64,000 nt of DNA from Gemmataceae bacterium. Lineage in GTDB: Bacteria > Planctomycetota > Planctomycetia > Gemmatales > Gemmataceae. The stretch is taken from NCBI GenBank assembly GCA_019748295.1, contig JAIEPT010000066.1, forward strand, positions 1 through 64,000, read 5' to 3'. Shown one piece after another: positions 25,881 through 35,900 of the stretch. Position numbers and translations under genes: made by a program. Every line of letters begins with the position of its first letter. Within the stretch, counting starts at the first letter, position 1. Under the pieces are notes generated by a model. That model was given only the letters and a program-made list of their open reading frames with translations, was not told the DNA's origin and searched no databases.

Positions 25881-28800
25881 CTATTCCTTCTTGGGCCGCG
25901 TGGTGAAAATGCGTTGCGGATCGCGGAATTCCGGAGGCGGCAACGCCTGGCCGGATTCGAGCGGCGTCGCGGGTTCCTTGGCGCCTTGAACCGTGCGGAT
26001 GCCGCCGGGGCCGATCTTCGCGGCGCCGGATTTCAAGTCTTTGCCGTCAGGCCGATTCATGCGGTTCATCAGCTTCTCGTACTCGGCCGCGTTCTTCTGG
26101 AACTGCTGCCATTCCGCGTCCGACATGCCGAGCTTCTCGCGATTCTCCGGCGTCAGTTTCTTCATCAGATCGCGGATCGATTCGAGTTGCAGGTTGCCGC
26201 CGCGGTTGGCGAAGTCCTTGTTCGCTTCGGTCCCCTTCGGATCGTCCGAAACGCCCTTTTGATTCGGGTTGAATTCCTGGCCGTTGGCGGCGCCGTCGGT
26301 TTTCTTTTTGCTGCTCGGATCCCCCTCGGCCTTGCCCATGGGGTCGAGTTCCTTCTTCGGCATCGGCAGTTCCTGAACCGTCTCCTTGCCCTCGCCGCCG
26401 GGGCCTTCCTTCGCGTCTTTCTTGCCCATTTCCTTCGCGAGTTCGTTCTCGCGGCCCGCGTCCTTCATCAGGCTTTCGAGCATTTTGCGGACTTCGGGAT
26501 CCGGGTTGTCCTTCGCCTTTTTTGCGATCTCCTGGGCAAGCTTGTCCCCCTCGGGGCCTTTCAGCTTCTCGCGCATCTCGGCGAGTTCCTTCTTGAACTT
26601 CTCCATCTGCTCGGGAGTGAGCTTCGGCGCCTTCTTCCCCTCGCCGGTCCCGTCGTTGGTTTTCTCTTTCGCCTGCATGGGATCCTCGGCGTTCTTGCCG
26701 CCGGGGCCTTCCTTCTTCTCTTTGGCGGTCGGGCTATTCTCCGGTGCGCCTTTGCCTTCCTTCGGCTGTTCCTTCACGTCCTTCGGCCCCGCCTTCGCGG
26801 TTCCCTTGGATATGGGATCTGCCTTGTGATCCGTTTTCCCCATCGGGTCGGTCGCGGCATTGTTCCCCTCTTTGCCGGCTTCCTTTTTCCCCGTCTTCGG
26901 ATCTTGCTTGGTGCCGTTGGGATCTTCCTTCTCCTTCCCCTTCGGCTCCGTCTTCGGATCGGGGCCCTCTTTTCCCTTGCCGGAGGGATCATTCGACGCC
27001 ATCGGATCCCCCTTCTTTTCCTTGGGCTCCTGGGCGTTCATCGGATTGGGGTCGTTGCTGCCGTCCTTCCCCTTTTCCTTGCCTGCCGGCTCCTTCTTGC
27101 CGCTGTTCGGATCGTTGGAAGCCATGGGGTCTTTGTTGGGGTTTTCCTTCCCGTCCTTCGTCATCGGCTGCTTCGAGTTGCCGTCTTGCTTGCCCTCCTT
27201 CGGCTGCTTTTCCTTGGGATCGTTCGACGCCATCGGGTCTTTCGCGTCGTTCTTGCCTTCTTTCCCCTCGGGCGATTTCCCATTGCCCATCGGGTTGTTG
27301 TCGGGGCCTTTCTGGTCCTTCGAGTCGTTCTTCTTGTTCTTGGGATCCTGCTGGCCGTCGAGTTCCTTCTTCAGCTTGTCGGCCTGATCCTGCAGCTTCT
27401 TTTCCAACTCCTCTTTGCGTTTCTGGTCGTCGGGATTGCCCTGGTTCTTTTGCTGCTCCTCGTCCTTGCGGCGTTGCTCTTCCTTCTTCAGATTCCGATC
27501 CTGCTTTTGCTGCTGATCCTGGGCTTGCTTCTCGGCTTGTTTGCGTTCTTCCTGTTGCTTCTTGTCGTCCTTGTTCGCTTCTTCAACGAGGATCTTGAAT
27601 GCGTTGCTCTTGCCGATGGTTCCCGCGGCATTGGGCCAATCGCTGTTGTCGCGGGCCTCGAGCCAATACTCGAACACCATGCCGGGCTTGGCCTCGAACT
27701 TCTCCCCCTTGGCGTTTCGCAGCGCATCCAGGGCAAGGAAATCCGCGTAGTCGACGAAATCGGGATAGGAGCCGTTGGCGAACTGAAACGATTTGCCGCC
27801 GCGATACGGCTTGGCGAGCAACTCCTGCTGCGGCGCCCCCTGCACGACGCGCACTTGCAGCGACAGCGATTGGATGCCCCAGTCGTCGCGGGCATTCCCT
27901 TCCAGCGGCAACGTCCCGTTTGCCGGCAGTTTCACGTCTTCCCCCGGCTTCGTCAGCGTCACGCTCGGCGGCAGATCCCCGACCGCTTCGATCTGGTACG
28001 GCTGCCGATCCAGGTTCGGTTGTCCCTCTTCCGATTGAAAGAGCACACGGAACGAACCGGACTTGTCGAGCTTGAAGCGGGCGATCATCGTCGCCGGATC
28101 GTCGGCCGGCGTCTCGACCGGAAGAATTTTCTTCTTGCCGTCGGTTTCGATCTCGATGCGTGCTTCGCGAACCGGGCCGTTCGCTCGGACGGTGAGGACG
28201 ATATCGGTCCCGCGTGGGCCGACGATGCGAGGAAAGACGGCCGTTTCGTTGGGGAACTTGACGCGTTCTTCCTCACGACGCACATAGGGCCGATAGAGGT
28301 AGCGGACATCGAATTCGCGGACGAGCGGCTGCGACTTCACGCCGACGCGATGTTCGGGAGTTGACGCGTCACCAGCGGTGATCTTGTACCAGAAGCCGGA
28401 CTTCACCTGATCGGGGAGCAGGGCGGCAGTCCACGTTTTTTCCGCCTCCTCCTGCAACGGCAACGTGAGGTAGGCGTCCTTCTGGTGATAGCGCCAGTGC
28501 AACGTCGGCGCCCCCGGTTGGTTGACCGCCGGATGTCGGCCTTCGATGAGGGCCGCGACGTCGAAACGTGAATTGGGCGTGAGGTCCGCGTCGCCGGATT
28601 TGGGGCGCACGATCGTGATCGCGGTGCGCGATTCGAGGGCGGCGTCCCGGAAAGGCATGAACGCGCGCGCCATCAGCGACCCAAACTGCCGCGGCGACAA
28701 GGCCAGCAGAATCATCAGGCCGACCAAGAGGATGCCGAGAACGGAGGCCCGTAGCCAGTTGGTTCGGCCATCGGCGGCCTTGTCGGTATCCGTTTCCTTC

Positions 28801-29228
28801 ACATCCCTGGCAGCGCGAGTCGTGACGGCGGTGCGAATGGCGGGGGGCAATTTCTCGTCCTTAAGATCGAGCCAGTTGATGACGGAGTTCTTCGCATCCG
28901 GAATGTGCCGTTCGATTTCGCGAGCCACGAAATACGGGTTGAGCGGTTGCAGCCAACGCCGGATCGCCATCAGGGCGAAGCTGCCCGCGAAGCCGACGAA
29001 TGCGATGAACGCGATGCCGCGAACGACGCTGACCCAAAAGGCGTCGCTGCCGCCGACGGCGAAATCGAAGATGCCTGCAAACAGGGCGTAGCCGAAGACG
29101 ACGATCGCAAGGCCGAGGAGGGCGGCCGCAACATCGAGCCGATGCAGGCGACGGCGAAGGTTGTCGATGCTGGACTGAACGAACAGTTCTTGCTTGGGAG
29201 GTTTCCGCGTTTCGAGATCAACCGCCAT
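25881..29228 (-). CDS. DUF4175-like large membrane protein with acidic-basic low-complexity region
   Basis: The product is 1115 residues. Three membrane helices lie near the N-terminus (about 32-55, 68-92 and 155-178). A periplasmic beta-rich part follows (about 180-560, with 'SVTLTKPGEDVKLPANGTLPLEGNARDDWGIQSL' recalling DUF4175 proteins). Then comes a very long Lys/Asp/Glu/Pro/Asn-rich region (about 570-960) with DPMASNDP repeated three times, and a short C-terminal helical part. Related planctomycete proteins often neighbour MoxR/VWA genes, not seen here. Function is unknown; a cell-envelope role is plausible. An earlier ATG (29252) exists, but 29228 has GGGAG at a good distance. Confidence 0.75.
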   Translation of the reverse strand: MAVDLETRKPPKQELFVQSSIDNLRRRLHRLDVAAALLGLAIVVFGYALFAGIFDFAVGGSDAFWVSVVRGIAFIAFVGFAGSFALMAIRRWLQPLNPYFVAREIERHIPDAKNSVINWLDLKDEKLPPAIRTAVTTRAARDVKETDTDKAADGRTNWLRASVLGILLVGLMILLALSPRQFGSLMARAFMPFRDAALESRTAITIVRPKSGDADLTPNSRFDVAALIEGRHPAVNQPGAPTLHWRYHQKDAYLTLPLQEEAEKTWTAALLPDQVKSGFWYKITAGDASTPEHRVGVKSQPLVREFDVRYLYRPYVRREEERVKFPNETAVFPRIVGPRGTDIVLTVRANGPVREARIEIETDGKKKILPVETPADDPATMIARFKLDKSGSFRVLFQSEEGQPNLDRQPYQIEAVGDLPPSVTLTKPGEDVKLPANGTLPLEGNARDDWGIQSLSLQVRVVQGAPQQELLAKPYRGGKSFQFANGSYPDFVDYADFLALDALRNAKGEKFEAKPGMVFEYWLEARDNSDWPNAAGTIGKSNAFKILVEEANKDDKKQQEERKQAEKQAQDQQQKQDRNLKKEEQRRKDEEQQKNQGNPDDQKRKEELEKKLQDQADKLKKELDGQQDPKNKKNDSKDQKGPDNNPMGNGKSPEGKEGKNDAKDPMASNDPKEKQPKEGKQDGNSKQPMTKDGKENPNKDPMASNDPNSGKKEPAGKEKGKDGSNDPNPMNAQEPKEKKGDPMASNDPSGKGKEGPDPKTEPKGKEKEDPNGTKQDPKTGKKEAGKEGNNAATDPMGKTDHKADPISKGTAKAGPKDVKEQPKEGKGAPENSPTAKEKKEGPGGKNAEDPMQAKEKTNDGTGEGKKAPKLTPEQMEKFKKELAEMREKLKGPEGDKLAQEIAKKAKDNPDPEVRKMLESLMKDAGRENELAKEMGKKDAKEGPGGEGKETVQELPMPKKELDPMGKAEGDPSSKKKTDGAANGQEFNPNQKGVSDDPKGTEANKDFANRGGNLQLESIRDLMKKLTPENREKLGMSDAEWQQFQKNAAEYEKLMNRMNRPDGKDLKSGAAKIGPGGIRTVQGAKEPATPLESGQALPPPEFRDPQRIFTTRPKKE

Positions 29229-29353
29229 GGAACCACTCCCGCGAACGTCCAAGGTGCTCCCCGAATTATAGACGATTCCCGCGGGGGCTGGGGTTGTTCT
29301 TCAGGAGGGCGGCAACCGCAAGTCTCCCCTTACTCCGGGAGAGGCAAGCGAGA

Positions 29354-29542
29354 GTGGTCCTCACGCTTCGCGCGAAATCAGCGGCGATGTAAGGGCAGAC
29401 TGTCGTGGAAACAAGTTTATCCAACTTGTTTAAAACCTCTTCGAAAACCAATCCGACAAGTTAGGTAAACTTGTCGCCACGAAAGGCGATCTGCAGTCTG
29501 ACTTCACGTCGCCGCTGACCTCACGCGGAGCGTGAGGACTAC
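29354..29542. repeat. Long imperfect inverted repeat, family H
   Basis: Arms 29354-29430 and 29455-29542 share, in inverse order, GTCCTCACGC, TCAGCGGCGA, CAGACTG, a CGTGG motif and ACAAGTTTA-(T/C)C-(C/T)AACTTGT. A half copy (CGTGGAAACAAGTTTATC) ends at about 63357, where it runs into the last gene. Confidence 0.75.
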
Positions 29543-29737
29543 TCTGAAGACGGGGCCCACCGCGAGTTGCAGAATCGGAATCAGTTCCTGAATGTTCATC
29601 GCTGCAAAGTTGGTCATCTTTTCTTCCAGTGGGTCTGTTGCGAAGGGGGATTCCTTGCGGTGACGCTCTGTAAGGACGTATCGATGGATCGTCTACTTCA
29701 TCGATCCCGACTTCGTGAAAAGATTCACAACGAAATG

Positions 29738-29766
29738 TTGACTTCCCGAAAACGACTCTCTACAAC
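29738..29766 (+). promoter_or_regulatory. Sigma-70-type promoter candidate for the Rieske/cytochrome b operon
   Basis: TTGACT, 17 bases, TACAAC. The spacing is ideal and both boxes are close to consensus. The Rieske ATG is about 120 bases downstream. Confidence 0.5.
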
Positions 29767-29889
29767 CTACTTGGATCGCTTTCAGATGCTCGGTCGCAGC
29801 GTCTCGGCTCAGCCGTTTCGAGGCCTAGCCCCCTCCGGATCGACGTAGCCCGAAGCGGTCCCTGGCTCTTGAGTTTAAGGCGATAGTCC

Positions 29890-30558
29890 ATGTCGGACCC
29901 GACCGCTCCTTCGCCTTCCGCCTCCGCGGAAACCACCACCGCTGTTGCCGCGACTTCTGCTGTCGCAGCTGCGGCGGCTCCTGCCGTTGCCCCGCCGAAA
30001 GTGGTGGTCCCGCCCAAGCCCACGCCGGCCAAACCGGCCGACAAGGGCCCCTCGCGGCGATTTTTCCTGCTTTCCTGGTTCGGCTCGTGGTTCGCCGTGG
30101 CCTGGGTCGCCTTCAGCGCCTCCATGCTGGCCATGGTTCTTGGCACCGTTCGATTCCTCTTCCCGAATGTTCTTTCGGAACCGCCCACCTCCTTCCGCGC
30201 CGGCGAAGCGACCGGTTACGAAGAGAACAAGGTGGACGACAAGTTCAAAGAGCAGGGCGCCTGGGTCATTCGTGCCAAGGACGAACGGAACCGCGACATC
30301 ATCTACGCTCTCTCGACCATCTGCACCCATTTGGGTTGCACGCCGAATTGGCTCGAGAGCGAAAAGAAATTCAAATGCCCCTGCCACGGCTCGGGCTTCA
30401 AGATTTCCGGCATCAACTTCGAAGGCCCCGCCCCGCGTCCTCTCGAACGCTACGCGATCAAGAAGAACGACGACGGCACCCTCGTGATCGACAAGTCCCG
30501 CAAGTTCCAAAAAGAGCTTGGCCAATGGGACGATGCGGACTCGTACATCTTGGTTTAG
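29890..30558 (+). CDS. Rieske iron-sulfur protein of a bc-type complex
   Basis: The 222-residue product carries the [2Fe-2S] Rieske signature: CTHLGC (near residue 150) and CPCHGSGF (near 168), each giving one Cys and one His ligand. The N-terminal 55 residues are Ala/Pro-rich and cytoplasmic. A single membrane helix (about 60-95, FFLLSWFGSWFAVAWVAFSASML) anchors it, and the Rieske domain faces the periplasm. It accepts one electron from quinol at the Qo site and hands it to a cytochrome c. It is first in the operon with the two cytochrome b genes and the multihaem cytochrome. Confidence 0.95.
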   Translation: MSDPTAPSPSASAETTTAVAATSAVAAAAAPAVAPPKVVVPPKPTPAKPADKGPSRRFFLLSWFGSWFAVAWVAFSASMLAMVLGTVRFLFPNVLSEPPTSFRAGEATGYEENKVDDKFKEQGAWVIRAKDERNRDIIYALSTICTHLGCTPNWLESEKKFKCPCHGSGFKISGINFEGPAPRPLERYAIKKNDDGTLVIDKSRKFQKELGQWDDADSYILV

Positions 30559-30567
30559 TTTCGAGTG

Positions 30568-30630
30568 CGAGTCGCGAGTCGGGAGCGAAGAACGGCTTCA
30601 CTCGCCTCTCCTGACTCGCTACTCCCGACT
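30568..30630. repeat. Inverted repeat pair, family G
   Basis: GAGTCGCGAGTCGGGAG on one side and CTGACTCGCTACTCCCGACT on the other, filling the Rieske to cytochrome b gap. A related, more decayed pair lies at 32812-32960 in the same operon. Confidence 0.7.
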
Positions 30631-30640
30631 GGAGTTTTGA

Positions 30641-31414
30641 ATGGCCATCGGCGACTGGATACGCAATTCGCAGGTGTGGAAGTCGATCTTCCGACACCCA
30701 GCGCCCCGCGATCGCCGCAATCGCATCGTGGTGATGCTGACGAACGTCTTCCTCCATCTCCACCCTGTGTCGGTCCGCAAGAGCGGCATCGCGCTCAGCT
30801 ACACGTGGTGCATGGGCGGGATCACGTTTTTCCTGTTCCTGGTCGAAACCGTGACCGGCGTGTTGCTGATGTTCTACTATCGGCCCACGCTCGAACACGC
30901 TTACAACGACATCCTGTCGCTCCGCGACGTCGCCACCCTCGGCATCCTCCGAGAACTGCACCGATGGGGGGCCCATGCGATGGTTATTTCCATCTGGCTC
31001 CACATGTATCGCGTGTTCTTAACCGGCAGTTACAAACCGCCGCGCGAGTTCAACTGGGGGGTGGGCGTCATCTTGCTGGTCTTAACGCTGCTGTTGAGCT
31101 TTACCGGCTACCTGCTCCCCTGGGACCAACTCGCGATTTGGGCCATCACCGTGGGCAGCAACATGGCCCGCGCGACGCCGTTTATGGGATACGAAGGCCC
31201 TGGCGCCAAGTTCCTCGCGATCGGAGGTGTGGAACTGGTCCACTCCGGCTCGGATGCGAGGTTCTTGTTGTTAGGCGGGCGATTCGTCGGCGAAACGGCA
31301 TTGCTCCGCTTCTACGTGCTGCATTGCGTCGCCCTGCCTCTGGCAGTGGCCTTGCTGATCGCAGTGCACTTCTGGCGCGTCCGCAAGGACGGCGGCATCA
31401 GCGGCGCGCTCTAA
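30641..31414 (+). CDS. Cytochrome b, N-terminal haem-binding half
   Basis: This 257-residue integral membrane protein binds both b haems of a quinol-oxidising complex. The four axial His positions are visible: HRWGAH in helix B (with LHM further on) and the helix D pair YVLHC and AVHFWR. '[16 protein letters not shown]' and '[17 protein letters not shown]' are the classic cytochrome b/b6 blocks. An insertion of about 35 residues ([19 protein letters not shown]...) separates helices C and D. The remaining helices are supplied by the next gene, as in b6f-type split cytochromes. GGAG precedes the ATG. Confidence 0.95.
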   Translation: MAIGDWIRNSQVWKSIFRHPAPRDRRNRIVVMLTNVFLHLHPVSVRKSGIALSYTWCMGGITFFLFLVETVTGVLLMFYYRPTLEHAYNDILSLRDVATLGILRELHRWGAHAMVISIWLHMYRVFLTGSYKPPREFNWGVGVILLVLTLLLSFTGYLLPWDQLAIWAITVGSNMARATPFMGYEGPGAKFLAIGGVELVHSGSDARFLLLGGRFVGETALLRFYVLHCVALPLAVALLIAVHFWRVRKDGGISGAL

Positions 31415-31415
31415 G

Positions 31416-31479
31416 CGTTTAGCGGGGAGCCGTAGGCGACACAACGGAATGCCGGTCGCCTACGGCTCCCCGCTAAACG
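31416..31479. repeat. Inverted repeat pair, family D
   Basis: 25-base arms at 31416-31440 and 31455-31479 (CGTTTAGCGGGGAGCCGTAG... and its inverse) are perfect inverted copies around a 14-base centre. The left copy starts at the last base of the upstream gene's stop region. The same unit forms the outer part of the 67-bp repeat at 25686-25874. Confidence 0.9.
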
Positions 31480-31526
31480 GCGTTGCTTGACATTCGTGAT
31501 GGAACGATTCATTCCCGAGAGCTTCC

Positions 31527-32813
31527 ATGGATAGTCACGCTCATGGCCTGAGCAGTTCGGTTCAAAACGGGCTCGGCGGGTTCTATCTCGTCTGCGCCCT
31601 CATGAACTTCGGCTTCGCCGCCTACTTCCACTTCCAAGCCAAAAATCGCACTCAAGTCGCGATTTGGGGTGCGGTGGGAGCGTTGTTCGCCCTCATGAGC
31701 GTCGCCTACTTCGGCCACTTCGGCTGGTCCTTGTCGCATGGCATCAAGGACTTCGTCGATCGCATCATGAACCCGGTCAGTTACTTCGCCATTTCGATCT
31801 TGGCTTTGGCCGCAGTCCTCTACTTCCGCCGCTTCTTCACGAATCCAATCGTGGCGTGGAGCGTGCTCATGATCACGCTCTTCTGCTCCGGCTTCGCAAT
31901 GACCGACCCGAACTTCACGGCCATCATCACCAAGCCCGACAATGTGCCGATCGTCATCCTGATCTTCTCGGTAGGCTACTTCACCTGGCTCGCGCTCCGG
32001 TTGGCCGTCATTAACGACGACCGCATCGCCCGCGGCGAACCGCCCATGGAAAAGCTCGAAGAAGACAAGGTGTTGACCTGGCCCGACCTGGTCTACACCG
32101 AACTGATCTGCATGGTGGTCTTCACGTTCGCCCTGGTCGTCTGGGCCTACTTCCTGAAGGCCCCGCTCGAACAGCCGGCGTCGTCGGCCAAGATCCCCAA
32201 CCCGTCGAAGGCGCCCTGGTACTTCCTGGGCCTGCAGGAAATGCTGGTCTACTTCGATCCCTGGATGGCGGGCGTGGTTCTGCCGACGTTCATCATTATC
32301 GGCTTGATCGCTCTTCCTTATATCGACTTCAACACCAAGGGGAACGGCTACTACTGCTTCAACGAACGCAAGTTCGCGATCACGACGTTCCTGCTCGGGT
32401 TCATCATCCTCTGGGTGGTGCTCATCGTGCTCGGCACCTTCCTACGCGGGCCGAACTGGAACTTCTTCGGCCTCTTCGAGCCGTGGGATCCGCACAAGAG
32501 CTTGCCGCTCAACAACGTCAACCTGAGCGACTACTTCTGGCTCTATGGGTTCGGCAAGTCGGTCGGCAGCATGCACTGGCTCATCCGCGAATTGCCGGGC
32601 ATCCTGTTGGTCCTCGGCTACCTGCTGCTGCTGCCGCCGATCCTGGCGAAGACGATCCTGCGGGATTACTTCATCAAGATGGGCTTCATCCGCTTCTTCT
32701 TGCTGGTGACCTTGATCCAGTTCATGGCGCTATTGCCGATCAAGATGGTCCTTCGCTGGACCATCAACCTGAAGTACATCGTGTTTATTCCAGAAGCGTT
32801 CTTCAATATCTAG
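31527..32813 (+). CDS. PetD-like cytochrome b C-terminal half with extra membrane helices
   Basis: The 428-residue membrane protein has about ten predicted helices. Residues about 185-310 match subunit IV / cytochrome b C-terminal domains ('YTELICMVVFTFALVVWAYFLKAPLEQPA', 'IPNPSKAPWYFLGLQEMLVYFDPWMAGVVLP'). Before this lie five helices with no clear family, and after it two more (LLVLGYLLLLPPILAKTIL). The quinol-oxidation PEWY motif is replaced by APWY (near residue 229), so the catalytic Glu is absent at that position, as in some other split bacterial b proteins. With the preceding gene it would make the complete cytochrome b. Confidence 0.9.
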   Translation: MDSHAHGLSSSVQNGLGGFYLVCALMNFGFAAYFHFQAKNRTQVAIWGAVGALFALMSVAYFGHFGWSLSHGIKDFVDRIMNPVSYFAISILALAAVLYFRRFFTNPIVAWSVLMITLFCSGFAMTDPNFTAIITKPDNVPIVILIFSVGYFTWLALRLAVINDDRIARGEPPMEKLEEDKVLTWPDLVYTELICMVVFTFALVVWAYFLKAPLEQPASSAKIPNPSKAPWYFLGLQEMLVYFDPWMAGVVLPTFIIIGLIALPYIDFNTKGNGYYCFNERKFAITTFLLGFIILWVVLIVLGTFLRGPNWNFFGLFEPWDPHKSLPLNNVNLSDYFWLYGFGKSVGSMHWLIRELPGILLVLGYLLLLPPILAKTILRDYFIKMGFIRFFLLVTLIQFMALLPIKMVLRWTINLKYIVFIPEAFFNI

Positions 32814-32960
32814 TCGCGAGTCGCGCGTAGCGAGTTGCGAGTTGGAATCGAGCAAACAAGGAGCGGCGAGTCCTGCAAGGCTGAAAAGCGTGATGACCTG
32901 GGATCGGCTTCAACCCTACCGAACTCCGTCTCCCAACTCCAGTTTCGCGACTCGCTACTC
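32812..32960. repeat. Decayed inverted repeat pair, family G
   Basis: AGTCGCGAGTCGCGCG near 32812 and CGCGACTCGCTACTC near 32945 are inverted relatives of the pair at 30568-30630. The left one starts inside the stop codon of the upstream gene. Confidence 0.6.
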
Positions 32961-32977
32961 ATCCGACGGGTGCATAT

Positions 32978-35900
32978 ATGGCCGCTAGCGATAAGCCGTA
33001 TCGTAGTCAGAGCATGTTGGATGCCGTGTTCGGCGTCACGTCGCTGTTGATGCTCGTCAGCGTCATCGCGATGATGGTGCAGGACTACAACCGGGAGTAC
33101 AAACCGGAGCAACGCGTCTTCCGCGATGTGGAAACCGCGATGGCGCAACGGCAAGCGCTCGATGCGCTCCCGTCGGCCGCCGAGATCGAAAAGTCGGATG
33201 AGGACGTGAAAGCCGCCCGCGCTCAGCGGACCACGGACGACAGCAAGATTCAGGAGTATCGCGCCAAAGCCCAGGCCGAGATGCCGAAGCTCGATCGCAC
33301 GAACGCGGCCTATCAGGACATCAAGGCCGACCTCGAATCGATCACCAGCTTTTACAACATCGAAGTCGAAAAGAGCGGCCCGGCCTCTCCCGAATCCCGC
33401 AACCTGCTGACCCGCATCGGCGATTTGGAAAAGAAGCTCGAAGACAAACAGGCCGAGCGAGACTCCATCCAACTAGCGATGGCCGAAAGTTCGACTCAGG
33501 CCGACGCGCTGGAATCCGATCTCACCAAGAAGCTCTCGCGCCAGAAGCAGGTCTACGACCGCTTCGACTCGCTCGTAAAAACCTCGCTCGTCAAGCGCTG
33601 GGGTTTCGGCGACACGGTCCGTGCCTTGCCGATCCTCGATGGCTTCGCTTCGCCGACCAAGATTCAGCAGATCACGAACAACGACATCCCGATCGACTAC
33701 TACTTCAAGCCGGTCACTCGCTTCGACCGCTGCACGACCTGCCATCTCGGCATCGACCGCCCCACCTACACGCCCGACGCACTCGCCAAGCTATGCGAAG
33801 ACCCGAAGATGAACGACAAGCTGCAAGAAGCACGCAAGGTGCTCGTTGCCCGCCGCGAGTTGCTCAAAGGTTTGCCCGATGAAAAGAATGTGGCCGATCC
33901 CGATTCGCTGACGGTAACGACGCTCCCCGAAAGCCGACTCACGCCGTCGCGCATCCGCGAGTTCGCCGCCCATCCGCGGCTCGACCTCTTCGTCGGCGCC
34001 AACTCCAAGCACCCGATGGAGAAGTTCGGCTGCAGCACCTGCCACTCCGGCCAAGGTTCCGGCACCTCGTTCACCTGGGCCTCGCACGTTCCGAACAACG
34101 TGAAGGACCGCGAACGCTGGATGAAGGACAATCACTGGCAAGAGGTGCATTCGGGCGACTGGGACTACCCGATGCTGCCAAGCCGATTCATCGAATCGTC
34201 GTGCCTCAAGTGCCATCACCAAGTCACCGATCTCGTTGCCCGTGATGGCCGCGAGGAGGCCCCGAAGCTGCTCAAGGGGTACAACCTCATCCGCGAGTTC
34301 GGCTGCTTCGGCTGCCATGAAATCAGCGGCGCCAAGGGGGGCAAGGCGGTCGGCCCCGACCTCCGCGCCGAGCCGTCGATCCCCGTCGACGAGATGACTC
34401 CCGCCGAACGCCTGAAGGCGGACACCGACCCTGATGCCACGCCCGGCAAACTCCGCCGCGTCGGCCCCAGCCTTGTGCGTTTGGCCGAGAAGACGAATCC
34501 CGAGTGGACGGCCAAGTGGATTCGCGCCCCGCGTGCGTTCCGCCCAGACACCAAGATGCCGCACTACTTCGACCTGGCCAACAACCATCCCGACGTGCTC
34601 CCCGAGGATCAGAAAAAGTTCCCGGACGCGGAAATCCAGGCGATCACCCATTACCTGTTCAAGTTGAGCAAGAATCAGGTCAATGAAGCCGGAAAGATCG
34701 ATCAGTCGCCGGAGGCCGTCCGTGCGGATCAGGATCGCTTGACCGCTCTCGAAGCCAAGAGCCTGCAGACGGACGCGGAGAAGAAGGAAGTCGAGCAGAT
34801 CGCTCGCCGCCGTCAGCTCCGCAAGATCAAGCCGCTCGAGAATCTCGCCAAGGACCATAAGGCGGATCTCGCCCGCGGCCAGCAACTCTTCGTCGAACGC
34901 GGTTGCCTCGCCTGCCACAGCCATCAGGCCACGCAGAGCGTCCTCCCCAGCCTCGCCGACTTCGGCCCGAACCTGAGCCAGATCGTCGAGAAGCTGGGTC
35001 AGAAGAAGGGGGACAAGGAATCCGCCCGCGTTTGGCTCACGCAGTGGATCATGAATCCGCAGTTCCACCACCCGCGCAGCCGCATGCCGGTCACGCATCT
35101 CGATGCAAGTCAGGCTGCCGACATCGCCGAATGGCTCCTGTCGCAACCCGCGACCGACCTGGGCGAAGAGTGGAACAAGCTGACCGTCGCCACGCCGGAG
35201 AGCGACACGCTGAAGAACCTCGCCAAGGTGTACCTCGTTCGCCTGCTCCCCAAGAGCGAACTGACGAAGTTCATGAACGGCGAAGCGGTCTCCGAAGGCA
35301 TCCGCAAGGACCTGCCTGTCGACGAAAAGAACATGCTTGAGGAAGTGACCAAGGACTCGAAGGAAGCCCTGCTCAGCTACGTCGGCCGCAAGGCGGTTTC
35401 CCGCCTCGGTTGCTACGCCTGCCATGAAATCCCCGGCTACGACACCGCCAAGCCGATCGGCGTGGCGCTTAATGACTGGGGCAAGAAGGATGCGAGCCGG
35501 CTCGCGTTCGAAGACGTAGTGGCGTACGTGAAGCAGAAGTACGAAGTCGTCGATTCGATGACCGACAAGGACGGCAAGCCGGTGAAGACCGAAAAGCCGG
35601 CCTATGAGAAGTTCTTCTTCGACATGCTCGATCACCACAACAAGAACCGCATGGGGTATCTGCATCAGAAGATCAATGAGCCGCGCAGCTACGACTGGAA
35701 CCGCATCCGCGCGTGGGACGACCGCTCGCGCATGCCGCAGTTCAAGTTTTCGCGCATGAAGAAGAACGAGGGCGAATCGGACGAAGACTTCGCCGCCCGC
35801 AAGAACAAGGCGGAAGCCGACGCTCGCGAAGCCGTGATGACCTTCATCCTCGGCCTCACCGCGGAATCGCTGCCTGCCAAGGCGGTCAACACGCCGACCG

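Larger units (their letters stand above)
29229..29889. other. Long intergenic region: repeat family H and a promoter, no gene seen
   Basis: This 660-base gap separates divergent genes. It contains the family-H inverted repeat (29354-29542), a degenerate family-A unit near 29322-29352 and a sigma-70-like promoter at 29738-29766. A 93-codon + frame (29567-29848) has no recognisable features and no ribosome site, so I do not call it a gene. Confidence 0.5.

Noticed and set aside
25914-28364. 816-codon open frame on the + strand, Leu/Phe-rich
   Set aside because: It is the antisense of the Lys/Glu-rich DUF4175-like gene; the composition follows directly from the coding strand and no ribosome site or family is seen.
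29567-29848. 93-codon + frame between repeat H and the Rieske gene
   Set aside because: No ribosome site, no recognisable motif, and it overlaps the promoter candidate for the respiratory operon.
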